64,000 nt of DNA from REBR01 sp033721915 (lineage in GTDB: Bacteria; Pseudomonadota; Gammaproteobacteria; Pseudomonadales; Oleiphilaceae), in the NCBI GenBank assembly GCA_033721915.1, contig JAWWAC010000001.1, positions 1 to 64,000 on the forward strand. The letters are read 5' to 3'. The notes under the pieces were generated by a model that was not told the origin of the DNA, searched no databases, and was given only the letters and a program-made list of their open reading frames with translations. The number at the start of each line of letters is the position of its first letter. Position 1 is the first letter of the stretch. The translations under genes were made by a program, and so were the position numbers. Positions 49,098-58,046 of the stretch are shown here, piece after piece.

Positions 49098-52000
49098 TTA
49101 TGAAGCCGCCTGATCGGCAAGCCCCCCCTCCAGAAAACGGATCACCGCCAGAGCCTCATCCGGAGGCACCGTCTCCCCCACCTGCAGCAGTGTCTGGCGC
49201 TCACGCTCCTGGGGGCTCAGTGGCATCTCTCGGCTGAGATAGCCGGACTCCAGCAGCCATTGCTCCAGCTCATCGGTCTTGCTCTGCTGGAATCGGGGCA
49301 CCGCCTTGTTCCTGAGGGCCGCCAGCAGGGCCCCGGCGTCACCCTCCAGTGCCCGGGCCTGCTGGCAGACCGGCTCCATGAAGGTCTCGGTAATGGCGCC
49401 GGACTGCTCCAGTGCATTGCGATCCACCGGCAGGCCACGGCCGCGCAGCCACTGGTTGCGCCAGGCCCTGGCGGTGCGGCAGCGGCCCTGCATACGACCC
49501 ACCTGCTGTGCATCCCCCAGTGCGGCGGTTGCAGCGGGGCTGTCCAGCAGGGTTTCCAGGGGGCCCATACGCTCGGTGCGCCAATGGGCCATCAGCCGGT
49601 GCAGTGTGTCCAGGTCGTCCCTGAGCAGATGGAACAGGTGGATGGCCCCGGCCGGCTGGTAGGGACGCACGGGGGGCACTCCCAGTCGTGCCGCGTAATC
49701 GGCGGCGGACTGGTCCCCTGGCGGAGGAACCGGCTCGGGGTCAGCCAGGGTGAAGTGCCCAGGGCCCGGTGCCGGCTGGCCGAAGCGCAGCTGCTGCAGA
49801 TCCAGGTGATGCACCGGCTTCTCCAGCACCTGCTCCCAGCGGCGGTGGTCACCGGGTTCGGCGGAGAGATAGAAGATCTGGCGGTCTTCCTTCTCTGCCA
49901 GTGTCTCCAGGTTGCGCACAATCCGCGCAAACCGTTCCGGGTCCGAGGTGGTCAGTGCCTCGTCCAGGAACAGCGGCAGTGGCTCGCCCTGCCCCTCATG
50001 GAGGCTGGTCCAGGCCAGTCGCAGCGCCAGAAACAACTGCATATGGGTGCCCGTGGAGAGTGTGGCGGGGGACTGGTTGCCCCCCTGCAGGCTGTCATGG
50101 ACCAGAAGGCCACCTTCCTCGTCCAGTTGCAGGTCATAGCGCTGGTGAGTGAAGCCGGCAAAGCGCTCACGGGCACCGGACAACACCCTTGGCTGATGCT
50201 CGCTGCGGTGCTCAAGGGTGACCTGCTGCAGCAGAAACTGCCCGGCCTCGGCCTGCATGGCCTGTGACCAGGCATCCTGCAGGGCGTCACGGGCCTTCTC
50301 ACGCTCCAGCCTGGCCCGGGCCAGGGCCCTGTCCTGCCCGGCCTGATTGAGCCGGGCCTGCAGATCCGCCAGCTGCTGACGCAGGGGTTCCAGCTCGGCG
50401 GCCTGTCGTTGCTGCTCATCCAGCTGCCGCTTCAGTGTCTCACTGTCACCGGACTCCACCAGCGCCACCAGATCCGGCTCACCGGCCAGTCCCCGGGCAC
50501 GGTCATTTTCCAGCACCCGTGCCTGCTGCAGGCGGTCACACAACTGCCGGTATTCCGCCCGCTGCTCGCACAGGGCCATCAGTTCGCGACGCTGCCCGGC
50601 GCTCAGCCCCACACGCCGGTAAAGACACTCCAGCGCCTCGCGGGATTCCGCCAGAGACTGCTCCAGGCCCTGGCCGTGCTCCCGGGCCCGCTCCAGATCA
50701 TTGCGCGCCTCCCGCAGCTGCTCAAGACGCTGCTCCAGTGACTGGAAATGGCTGCGCAGGTCCGACAGGTCCGGCTCCTCGGCCAGGGTGACTCCCTGTT
50801 GCTGCAGCAGTGACCGGACCCGCTCCATGGCCTTCTGCCGCTCATCCAGCAGGCGCTCCAGGTTCTGTTCCAGTTCGCGGCAGCGGCTTGCGGACTGGTC
50901 CAGCCGTTGCATCAGGGCGGCAAAGCGGTGCAGCCCCAGTGCCGTGGCGGCAGGGTCGAACCCAATGGCTTCGGCCAGACGGGCTTTCTCCGCTTCCAGC
51001 TCACTGAGGCTCTCCTGCAGCGGTTCTCTCTGGCTTTCCAGCAGGGACGCCTGTTCCGCCCGTTCACGTTGCAGCCTGTCTTCGGCCAGTGTCTGCTCCA
51101 GCTGTTCCAGGCGCTGTGAGACCGCCTCAACCGTCCAGGCTTGCGGCCCTTCCAGTGGCAACCCCGCCACCCTATGCTGCGTTTCCTGACGGGTCCGCCC
51201 CAGGCCTCTCAGCTGCCACAGGCTCCAGGCCGCCCCCGCCAGCACCACCAGTGACAGCGCCGCCGAGAGTGGCAGTGCGCGGCTGATTGCCAGCCCCGCC
51301 AGCAACAGGCCTGCCAGCAGTGCCGTGGCATTGCCCGCCAGCAGGTGCCGCAGCCGTGTGGCCGGCAGCTGTCGCAGCCAGCGCCTGAGCTCATCGATCA
51401 AGCGCTGCCTGGACTGCGTCTGCGACTCATCCGGCGCCTCGTGAGCCGTATTACGGGGCAGTGACTGCAGCCGCTGGGCCGTGCTCTCGATCCGCTCCGC
51501 CAGACGGCCGGCCTGATCCACCTGCTGGGGCGTAATGGACAGGGCGTTATCCGGGTCGCCGGACAGGGCTTCAGTGGCCCGCTGCCGATCGGCACGGGCC
51601 TGATCCAGTGCCTCACGGCGTTCGTCAATCTGCTGTGAAAGGCGCTCCAGACGGGAGAGATCCTCCCGCCTGGCGGCCATTTCCTCCCCTTTCGGGGGCT
51701 GCTGCGACAGTCCCGTCTGCTCAAGACGCTGACTGGCATGGTGCTTTGACTGGGTGGCCTCCCGCAGCTGGCTTTCAAGGCGCTCAATCTGTGCTTCCCG
51801 CTGCTCCAGCTGGGACTGTTCATCGCCGTGGAGCTGCTCCATACCCCGGGGGAATCGTTGCAGTTGCTGTTCGGCACTCAGGCGTTGCTGGCGGTCCTCA
51901 AGCCAGTGCAGGGCCTGCTGGATCTGCCCACGGCGCTGTTCCGCCTGGCGAGCTGCACGGATCTTCTCTTCCAGTGCCGGCAGGTTCTGACGCTCCTGCT

Positions 52001-52529
52001 CCAGTGACTGGTAACGCTGGCGCACCCGCCGCAGTGCCTCCTCTTTTTCCAGGAACGCCTTTTCCTGGTTGGCGCCATGTCGCTTGCCCAGTGAGAGCGC
52101 CCCCGACTGCCGCACCGCCCCCAGGTCAAAGCCACCGGCCATTTCCCGCTGCAACTGGTCAAGAATGGCCCTGTCCGAGGCGCCCTCCCCCATCAGGTCG
52201 TCCATGGCAATCCAGTAACAGTGCAGAAAGTCACCGGCGGGCAGTGAGGGGGGCTGGTCCGCACGGCCATTGCGCTGCCAGACCCGCTGGCTGCCCGTAC
52301 GGGTCACCTGCAGTGTTTCCCCGCTGGCGCGGAAGTCCGCCTCCAGGGTCAGCGCCACCGGATCCTGGCTGTCATCCTCCGCCAGGAGATAGCGCAGAGC
52401 CCGCACCAGGCTGCTCTTGCCCACACCGTTGGGCCCCGTGACCAGGTTCAGGCCCGGATCCAGTGGCTGCAGGGTGAACCCCTCCCTCAGGCCCGGCATG
52501 CGGGTAATGGTGAGTCGCTCCAGCTTCAT
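49098..52529 (-). CDS. SbcC/YhaN-like AAA ATPase with transmembrane hairpin
   Basis: 1143 aa. ATG at 52529 overlaps the phosphoesterase stop (ATGA) and gives MKLERLTITRMPGL. Walker A is GPNGVGKSS near residue 40; Walker B is PLFLDEALTTSD near residue 848. Between them lie long Gln/Glu/Arg-rich coiled coils, interrupted at about 395-435 by two hydrophobic helices (LLAGLLLAGLAISRALPLS and AALSLVVLAGAAWSL), where Rad50/SbcC would have the CxxC zinc hook, which is absent. This fits the YhaN type. About 230 residues after Walker B form an extra C-terminal domain of unknown role. It probably works with the adjacent nuclease in DNA repair. Confidence 0.88.
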   Translation of the reverse strand: MKLERLTITRMPGLREGFTLQPLDPGLNLVTGPNGVGKSSLVRALRYLLAEDDSQDPVALTLEADFRASGETLQVTRTGSQRVWQRNGRADQPPSLPAGDFLHCYWIAMDDLMGEGASDRAILDQLQREMAGGFDLGAVRQSGALSLGKRHGANQEKAFLEKEEALRRVRQRYQSLEQERQNLPALEEKIRAARQAEQRRGQIQQALHWLEDRQQRLSAEQQLQRFPRGMEQLHGDEQSQLEQREAQIERLESQLREATQSKHHASQRLEQTGLSQQPPKGEEMAARREDLSRLERLSQQIDERREALDQARADRQRATEALSGDPDNALSITPQQVDQAGRLAERIESTAQRLQSLPRNTAHEAPDESQTQSRQRLIDELRRWLRQLPATRLRHLLAGNATALLAGLLLAGLAISRALPLSAALSLVVLAGAAWSLWQLRGLGRTRQETQHRVAGLPLEGPQAWTVEAVSQRLEQLEQTLAEDRLQRERAEQASLLESQREPLQESLSELEAEKARLAEAIGFDPAATALGLHRFAALMQRLDQSASRCRELEQNLERLLDERQKAMERVRSLLQQQGVTLAEEPDLSDLRSHFQSLEQRLEQLREARNDLERAREHGQGLEQSLAESREALECLYRRVGLSAGQRRELMALCEQRAEYRQLCDRLQQARVLENDRARGLAGEPDLVALVESGDSETLKRQLDEQQRQAAELEPLRQQLADLQARLNQAGQDRALARARLEREKARDALQDAWSQAMQAEAGQFLLQQVTLEHRSEHQPRVLSGARERFAGFTHQRYDLQLDEEGGLLVHDSLQGGNQSPATLSTGTHMQLFLALRLAWTSLHEGQGEPLPLFLDEALTTSDPERFARIVRNLETLAEKEDRQIFYLSAEPGDHRRWEQVLEKPVHHLDLQQLRFGQPAPGPGHFTLADPEPVPPPGDQSAADYAARLGVPPVRPYQPAGAIHLFHLLRDDLDTLHRLMAHWRTERMGPLETLLDSPAATAALGDAQQVGRMQGRCRTARAWRNQWLRGRGLPVDRNALEQSGAITETFMEPVCQQARALEGDAGALLAALRNKAVPRFQQSKTDELEQWLLESGYLSREMPLSPQERERQTLLQVGETVPPDEALAVIRFLEGGLADQAAS

Positions 52530-53809
52530 GGGTGTGTCGCCCCCTGCTGGGCCAGCAACTGATCCAGCGCCGTCAGCCCGGACTGCCACAGCCACCGGGC
52601 CACCTGGGCCTCATCCGGTGACGGCGTCTGCAGGACCCGCCACCAGCTCTTGTCCTGGTTGGCCATCATCTGCTCACGGGCCTGGCGGATCAGTATCTGG
52701 CGGGCGGGGTCCTCCGGCGGGTTTTCCAGCAGCCGGAGCTTCTGGGCCAGCAGCCCCACCGGGTCCGAGCGTCGCGACAGTTGCTCCAGACTCAGTTCCG
52801 GCTGGATGGCGTAGACACAGCTTTCCACAAAATAGTGAATGCTGCGGTCACCCACCAGCAGCCGGTCCAGTGACTCCGAGGACAGCAATGACTGCACCTG
52901 GGCACCCAGCTGGGTTCTGCCGGTGAAGTGCACCCTGAGGGCGGCCGCCTCCGGTGGCTGACGGTGCCGGCCAAGGCTCTGGTCCAGCTCCGCAATCGCC
53001 TCCAGAAGCCGCTCACGGGCCTGGTCCTCGTGTCCGATGCCGGTGAGGTCCACGGTCAGTGACTGCCAGTGCAGCGGTGCGATGCACCACTGTTCCATCC
53101 GTGTAATGGCTCCCTGTGACACCGACATCAACCAGGGCCCCCTGGGGCCGGACTCACCGGGGTTGAGCCCGGTGGCCGAACCCAGGTAGCCCCTGGGGGC
53201 GCCGGCCGTCAGTGGGTCGGGTTTGTGGATGTGGCCCAGCAGCCAGCCGTCCAGCCCGGTGGCGGCCAGTTCCGACGAGGCCAGTGGCGCATAGGGGCTG
53301 TCGGGCTGGTCCCGGTCACCGTGCAGCAGCGCCAGATTGGGGCCCTGGCCTGGCGTGAAGTGCACACCGGAGAGCGGACTGTGGCGGACCCGTTTCTCGG
53401 GAAAGGACCAGCCATGGAGTGTCAGGAATTCTGACGCTTTGTTCAGGGTTACCTGTTGCCAGTGACCGTCACGACCCAGCAGCTCAAGGCCACGGATGCG
53501 ATCCGCCAGCCGGGGCAGCACCTGCACATCGTGATTCCCCACCACCGCCAGGACACGTATGCCCTGTGAGACCAGCCGCTCCACCCCCTGGGCCAGCTCC
53601 GAGTAGGCCTCAAAAAAGTCGTCTTCCTCTTCCACCACATCGCCGGCCAGAAGAACGGCATGGACCGGCTGGGCAATGGCCTGATCCACGATGCGTCGCC
53701 AGACCGCGGCGGTACCCAGCGCCGCCGCACGCTCCGAGAGCCCCGGGGGAAGGCGGCTGGGAGCGGCCCCCAGGTGGAGATCGCCAACGGCCAGTAGTTG
53801 CATTGCCAT
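52526..53809 (-). CDS. SbcD/Mre11/YhaO-like metallophosphoesterase
   Basis: 427-aa DNA repair exonuclease family protein. The two-metal site is spelled by VGDLHLG, LLAGDVVEEED, VVGNHDVQ, LLHGDRDQ and LLGHIHKPD, the five motifs of the calcineurin-like fold. A capping domain and a helical C-terminus follow (about 280-427). It is first in the pair and overlaps the ATPase gene by 4 nt, as sbcD and sbcC do. Function as the nuclease subunit of a YhaN/YhaO-type complex is inferred from motifs and pairing. Confidence 0.9.
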   Translation of the reverse strand: MAMQLLAVGDLHLGAAPSRLPPGLSERAAALGTAAVWRRIVDQAIAQPVHAVLLAGDVVEEEDDFFEAYSELAQGVERLVSQGIRVLAVVGNHDVQVLPRLADRIRGLELLGRDGHWQQVTLNKASEFLTLHGWSFPEKRVRHSPLSGVHFTPGQGPNLALLHGDRDQPDSPYAPLASSELAATGLDGWLLGHIHKPDPLTAGAPRGYLGSATGLNPGESGPRGPWLMSVSQGAITRMEQWCIAPLHWQSLTVDLTGIGHEDQARERLLEAIAELDQSLGRHRQPPEAAALRVHFTGRTQLGAQVQSLLSSESLDRLLVGDRSIHYFVESCVYAIQPELSLEQLSRRSDPVGLLAQKLRLLENPPEDPARQILIRQAREQMMANQDKSWWRVLQTPSPDEAQVARWLWQSGLTALDQLLAQQGATHP

Positions 53810-53885
53810 TCAGTTACGCGTCCTGTGTCTGGTGCGGTGCACTGCTTCGTGAACAGTGTCGCTGATTTTTACAGTTCTGAAACAA

Positions 53886-53900
53886 ACGGATTTTATCCGT
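53886..53900. promoter_or_regulatory. Palindrome upstream of the PEP-CTERM gene
   Basis: ACGGATTTTATCCGT, perfect 6-bp arms with a 3-nt spacer, in the AT-rich gap. Its centre is about 33 bp upstream of the sigma-54-like -24 element, closer than usual for an enhancer site. Confidence 0.4.
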
Positions 53901-53924
53901 CTTAAAAACAACCGTTTAAAAAAA

Positions 53925-53940
53925 AGGCACAACAAATGCA
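53925..53940 (+). promoter_or_regulatory. Sigma-54-like promoter of the PEP-CTERM gene
   Basis: AGGCACAACAAATGCA fits TGGCAC-N5-TTGCW with two differences, and GG and GC are 10 nt apart. It is 58 nt before the start codon. RpoN together with PrsK/PrsR is known to drive PEP-CTERM genes in other bacteria. Confidence 0.5.
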
Positions 53941-53997
53941 AAGTTAATTATTCGTGGCCTGATAATGATGTCTACCACTTGAAGGATAACGAAACCC

Positions 53998-54636
53998 ATG
54001 AACTCAGCAGCGAAGGGATTTGCCGTCACCCTCTTCACCGCCCTGGCCGCCGGCGCCCAGGCCTCACTGATTGGTATTGATCTGAACCAGCCCGGACTCA
54101 ACGCCATCCAGGTGCCGTCCAGTCACGATTACGCCAACAATCCCGCCCACAACCCCGGTCTGAGTGTGGGCCAGAGTGGCACTAACAATGCCACAGTGGT
54201 GGCCTTGACGGAAAACCCCTTCCGTCTGAATTTCACCTATCTGTTCAAGGAGGCGGGCTTTACCAACAGTTTCTCTTTTAACGGTCAGACGCTGTTCGAC
54301 ACACGAAGCCCCAGTGGCGGCATTCACGCCATCACCTTCAAGGAGGGTATGGGGCCGCTGAACTTTTTCTTCACCGCCAAAGGCTATACCTCCAGCCGCA
54401 CTGTCACCAACGGAGACAACAACGGCGGTGCGGCGAAGTTTGCCACCATCTGGGAGCCGGGCAGCAACCAGCTGTACCTGGGGCTGGACGACCATGGCGG
54501 CGGGCCGGATGGCGATTATGACGACATGGTGATCAAGATCACCGCCGTGCCCGTGACAGAACCCGGCACCCTGGCACTGCTGGGCCTGGGGCTGGCTGCC
54601 GTGGCGTTGCATCTGGGCACACGCCGGAGGGCCTGA
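53998..54636 (+). CDS. PEP-CTERM sorting protein with DUF4114-like domain
   Basis: 212 aa. A signal peptide (MNSAAKGFAVTLFTALAAGAQA) is followed by a beta-rich extracellular domain; GGGPDGDYDDMVIKI near the end of it is the acidic DUF4114-type signature and may bind Ca2+. The C-terminus is VTEPGTLALLGLGLAAVAL followed by RRR, i.e. a PEP-CTERM signal (here TEP in place of PEP) with hydrophobic helix and basic tail. Such proteins are processed by exosortase and released or surface-attached. No exosortase or exopolysaccharide gene is in the window. It is monocistronic, with a sigma-54-like element upstream. Confidence 0.88.
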   Translation: MNSAAKGFAVTLFTALAAGAQASLIGIDLNQPGLNAIQVPSSHDYANNPAHNPGLSVGQSGTNNATVVALTENPFRLNFTYLFKEAGFTNSFSFNGQTLFDTRSPSGGIHAITFKEGMGPLNFFFTAKGYTSSRTVTNGDNNGGAAKFATIWEPGSNQLYLGLDDHGGGPDGDYDDMVIKITAVPVTEPGTLALLGLGLAAVALHLGTRRRA

Positions 54637-54743
54637 TCCCGCCCCGTCAGCGGCCCACTGAAAAGAAAGTTGATTCCCGCCAACGGTCACGGCAAAGTGT
54701 TTCCATATGTCACGTTTTATTACAAAAACAGGGAAACACCACC

Positions 54744-56186
54744 ATGAATCAAGCCGTTGCCGAAGCCCCCATTGAGCAGACCGAGTCCCGTGAAGCACGT
54801 CTGTTCCAGCTGCAACAGACGCTGGCTCCGATGCTGAGACACACCACCGCCGGGCAGCGGCTGGCCAAGCTGGAAAAGCTGCGCCAGGCCATGGAGTCCC
54901 ACCGGGAAGAAATACAGAAGGCGGCCATGGCGGACTTCAGCAAACCGGCGGCCGAGGTGGAACTGAGCGAGATTTTCCCGGTACTGCATGAAATCGCCCA
55001 CGCCAAGCGCCACCTGAAGAAGTGGATGAAGCCCCGGAAAGTGTCACCCACTGCCGCCATGGCGGGTACCCGTGGTGAGGTGCGCTTCGAACCCCGTGGC
55101 GTGACACTGATCATCTCCCCCTGGAACTACCCCATTAACCTCACATTCGGCCCCCTGGTGTCCGCCATTGCCGCAGGCAACACCGCCATTCTCAAGCCCT
55201 CCGAGATGACCCCCCACTGCTCGGCACTGATCAGCCGCATGGTGGCGGAGCTGTTCAGCGAGGATGAAGTGGCGGTGTGTGAGGGGGAAGTGGACGTGTC
55301 CCAGCGGCTTCTGGCGCTGCCTTTCGACCATATCTTCTTTACCGGCAGCCCCCAGGTGGGGCGCATCGTCATGGGGGCGGCCGCCAAGCATCTCAGCTCC
55401 GTCACACTGGAACTGGGGGGCAAGTCACCGGCCATTGTGGACGAAACCGCCAACCTGGAAAAAACCGTCAACAACCTGGTCTGGGGCAAATTCACCAACA
55501 ACGGCCAGACCTGTATCGCGCCGGATTACCTGCTGGTGGACAGCCGCCTGCGGGAGCCCTTTCTGAAGACCATCAAGGCCCGCATCGACGCCGTCTTCGG
55601 CGCCTCGGAACAGGCCCAGAAAGCGAATCCGGACTACTGCCGCATTGTCAACGACGCCCACTTCCAGCGCCTGAAGCGACTCTACCAGGACGCCACCGAA
55701 AAGGGCGCCACCGTGGTCAGTGGCGGCGCCATGGACGAGACGCAGCGCTTTATCGCCCCCACGGTGCTGACCGACCTGTCCGATGAGGCCAAAATGATGG
55801 AAGAGGAAATCTTCGGGCCTCTGCTTCCGGTGCTGTTCTACCAGGACCTGGACACCGCCATCAGCACCATCAACAACAAACCCAAGCCACTGGCCCTGTA
55901 TATTTTCAGTAAAAACAGGGAACGTACGGACTACCTGCTCAACAGCATCCCGGCCGGTGGCAGCTGTGTGAACCACAGCGTGGTGCAGTTCCTGCACGGC
56001 AACCTGCCCTTTGGCGGGGTGAACAACAGTGGCATTGGCAACTCCCATGGTTATTATGGGTTCAGGGCCTTTTCCCATGAAAAGGCCACGGTGCGTGACC
56101 AGTTCAGTATTACCCACTGGCTTTTCCCACCCTATACCCGGTTTGTGCAGACACTGATCAAGCTCACCTCCCGCTTCTTTACCTGA
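54744..56186 (+). CDS. Class 3 aldehyde dehydrogenase (coniferyl-aldehyde dehydrogenase type)
   Basis: 480-aa NAD(P)-dependent enzyme that oxidises aldehydes to acids. The catalytic Glu is in LELGGKSP and the Cys in NNGQTCIAPDY; SPWNYPINL is the cofactor-loop signature, and EEEIFGPLLPVL follows. The end, FGGVNNSGIGNSHG and the short hydrophobic tail, fits class 3 ALDH such as CalB. It starts a plus-strand group with a GMC oxidoreductase and a DUF1329 protein, where it could finish oxidation of the aldehyde that the GMC enzyme produces. Confidence 0.94.
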   Translation: MNQAVAEAPIEQTESREARLFQLQQTLAPMLRHTTAGQRLAKLEKLRQAMESHREEIQKAAMADFSKPAAEVELSEIFPVLHEIAHAKRHLKKWMKPRKVSPTAAMAGTRGEVRFEPRGVTLIISPWNYPINLTFGPLVSAIAAGNTAILKPSEMTPHCSALISRMVAELFSEDEVAVCEGEVDVSQRLLALPFDHIFFTGSPQVGRIVMGAAAKHLSSVTLELGGKSPAIVDETANLEKTVNNLVWGKFTNNGQTCIAPDYLLVDSRLREPFLKTIKARIDAVFGASEQAQKANPDYCRIVNDAHFQRLKRLYQDATEKGATVVSGGAMDETQRFIAPTVLTDLSDEAKMMEEEIFGPLLPVLFYQDLDTAISTINNKPKPLALYIFSKNRERTDYLLNSIPAGGSCVNHSVVQFLHGNLPFGGVNNSGIGNSHGYYGFRAFSHEKATVRDQFSITHWLFPPYTRFVQTLIKLTSRFFT

Positions 56187-56291
56187 GGCGGGCCGTTACG
56201 GCGCCTGACACCGGGAATGAATGCGTGAACGGCCGGCACCTTTGCCGGCCATCAACCCCATACCATCAGAACAAGAAAAGAGACCCTCTCC

Positions 56292-57884
56292 ATGTACGAC
56301 TACATCATTGTTGGTGGCGGCTCCGCAGGCTGTGTCCTGGCCAACCGCCTGTCCCAGGACCCGGACAATTCCGTCTGCCTGCTGGAAGCCGGCCCCCCGG
56401 ACAAGAGCCCCATGATCCGCATGCCCGCCGGCTGCGTGGCCATCATGCCGGGGCTGATGTTCAAGCCCCTGAACTACCGCTTTGAAACCACCCCACAGGC
56501 GGGCCTGAACGAGCGTCGCGGCTATCAGCCAAGGGGCCGAACCCTGGGTGGCAGCAGCGCCATCAATGCCATGATCTACACCCGGGGTGACAAGTCCGAC
56601 TACGATCACTGGGCCAGCCTGGGCAACAAGGGCTGGAGCTACGAGGACGTGCTGCCCCACTTCCGCCGCACGGAGCACCAGGAACGGGGAGAGGATCACT
56701 ACCACGGCGTTGACGGTGAACTGAATGTGGCGGACCTGCGTTCGCCCCACCCCATTGACGAGGCCTTTATCCAGGCCGCCGAGCAGCGTGGCATTCCCCG
56801 CAATCCGGACTTCAACGGCGCCAGCCTGGAAGGGGCGGGGCTGTTCCAGGTGACCCAGAAAAACGGCGAACGCTGGAGCGTGGCCCGTGGCTTTCTGGCG
56901 CCGGTGCGCCACCGCAGCAACCTCACCGTGATCACCGATGCCAGGGCCACCCGCATCCTGCTGGAAGGCAAGCGGGCCACCGGTGTGGAGTACCGCCATG
57001 GCAACAGGACCGTCAGCATCAAGGCCCGCCGTGAGGTGCTGGTCTGTGGTGGCGCCTTCCTGTCGCCGCACCTGCTGATGGTCTCCGGTATCGGCTGCCC
57101 CGAGGAGCTGGGCCGCCACAACATTCCCGTCCAGCACGCACTGCCCGGTGTGGGCCGCAACCTGCAGGATCATCTGGATTACATTGCCGGTTACACGGCG
57201 CCGGACAACAGCCTGTTCGGCTTCTCACTGATGGGCGGTGTCAAAATGATGGGGGCGCTGGAGGAGTACCGCAAATACCGCACCGGCATGCTGACCACCA
57301 ACTTTGCCGAGGCCGGCGCCTTTATCAAGAGCGATGACAGCCTGGAGGTGCCGGACCTGCAGCTGCACTTCGTGGTTTCCATCGTGGACGACCATGCCCG
57401 CAAACTGCACTGGGGGCACGGATTCAGCTGCCATGTCTGCATGCTGCGGCCAAAGAGCCGTGGTCGCGTCAGCCTGTACAGCGCCAATCCCTCGGACGCT
57501 CCCCGTATTGACCCCAACTTCCTGGGGGATGAGGAAGACCTGAAGGTGCTGCTCAGGGGGGTCAAGAAAATGCGCCATATCCTGGAGGCGCCGGCCCTGA
57601 CACCCTACCGGGGCAAGGACCTGTTCAGTGGCGATGTGGCCACGGACGAGCAGCTCATTGAGCGGATCCGCAACCGCGCCGACACCATCTACCACCCGGT
57701 GGGCACCTGCAAGATGGGCAGTGACGAGATGGCCGTAGTGGACAACCATCTGCGGGTGCACGGCCTGGAAGGGCTGCGCGTGGTGGATGCCTCCATCATG
57801 CCCACGCTGGTGAGCGGCAACACCAACGCCCCCACCGTCATGATTGCCGACAAGGCGGCGGAGTCGATACTGGCGGATCGCTGA
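56292..57884 (+). CDS. GMC family alcohol/choline dehydrogenase-like flavoprotein
   Basis: 530-aa FAD enzyme of the glucose-methanol-choline family. The FAD motif GGGSAGCVLANRLS is at the very N-terminus and GRTLGGSSAINAMIYTRG is the PS00623-type signature. The catalytic His is in YHPVGTCKMG, and VVDASIMPTLVSGNTNAPT is the C-terminal signature. Membrane-associated homologues such as AlkJ oxidise medium-chain alcohols. It is 105 nt after the ALDH and same-stranded, which suggests an alcohol-to-acid pair. Confidence 0.94.
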   Translation: MYDYIIVGGGSAGCVLANRLSQDPDNSVCLLEAGPPDKSPMIRMPAGCVAIMPGLMFKPLNYRFETTPQAGLNERRGYQPRGRTLGGSSAINAMIYTRGDKSDYDHWASLGNKGWSYEDVLPHFRRTEHQERGEDHYHGVDGELNVADLRSPHPIDEAFIQAAEQRGIPRNPDFNGASLEGAGLFQVTQKNGERWSVARGFLAPVRHRSNLTVITDARATRILLEGKRATGVEYRHGNRTVSIKARREVLVCGGAFLSPHLLMVSGIGCPEELGRHNIPVQHALPGVGRNLQDHLDYIAGYTAPDNSLFGFSLMGGVKMMGALEEYRKYRTGMLTTNFAEAGAFIKSDDSLEVPDLQLHFVVSIVDDHARKLHWGHGFSCHVCMLRPKSRGRVSLYSANPSDAPRIDPNFLGDEEDLKVLLRGVKKMRHILEAPALTPYRGKDLFSGDVATDEQLIERIRNRADTIYHPVGTCKMGSDEMAVVDNHLRVHGLEGLRVVDASIMPTLVSGNTNAPTVMIADKAAESILADR

Positions 57885-57898
57885 ACACCAAGCCTGAC

Positions 57899-57929
57899 GC
57901 TGCCCGGGGACACCCGGTCTCCGGGCAGC
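57899..57929 (+). terminator. Hairpin after the GMC gene
   Basis: GCTGCCCGG and CCGGGCAGC form a 9-bp stem extended by GAC/GTC pairs inside. It lies 15 nt past the stop codon; no T-run. Confidence 0.5.
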
Positions 57930-58046
57930 AACCTGCACTCTCCCGTCACTACGGCCGTCAGGGTCTGAACAGCCATTCACTTGTCCCCGGCGCCCTATTC
58001 GTGATACTGGATAGCCGTATCCGTTGTGTTGTCCAGGGAGTTATCC

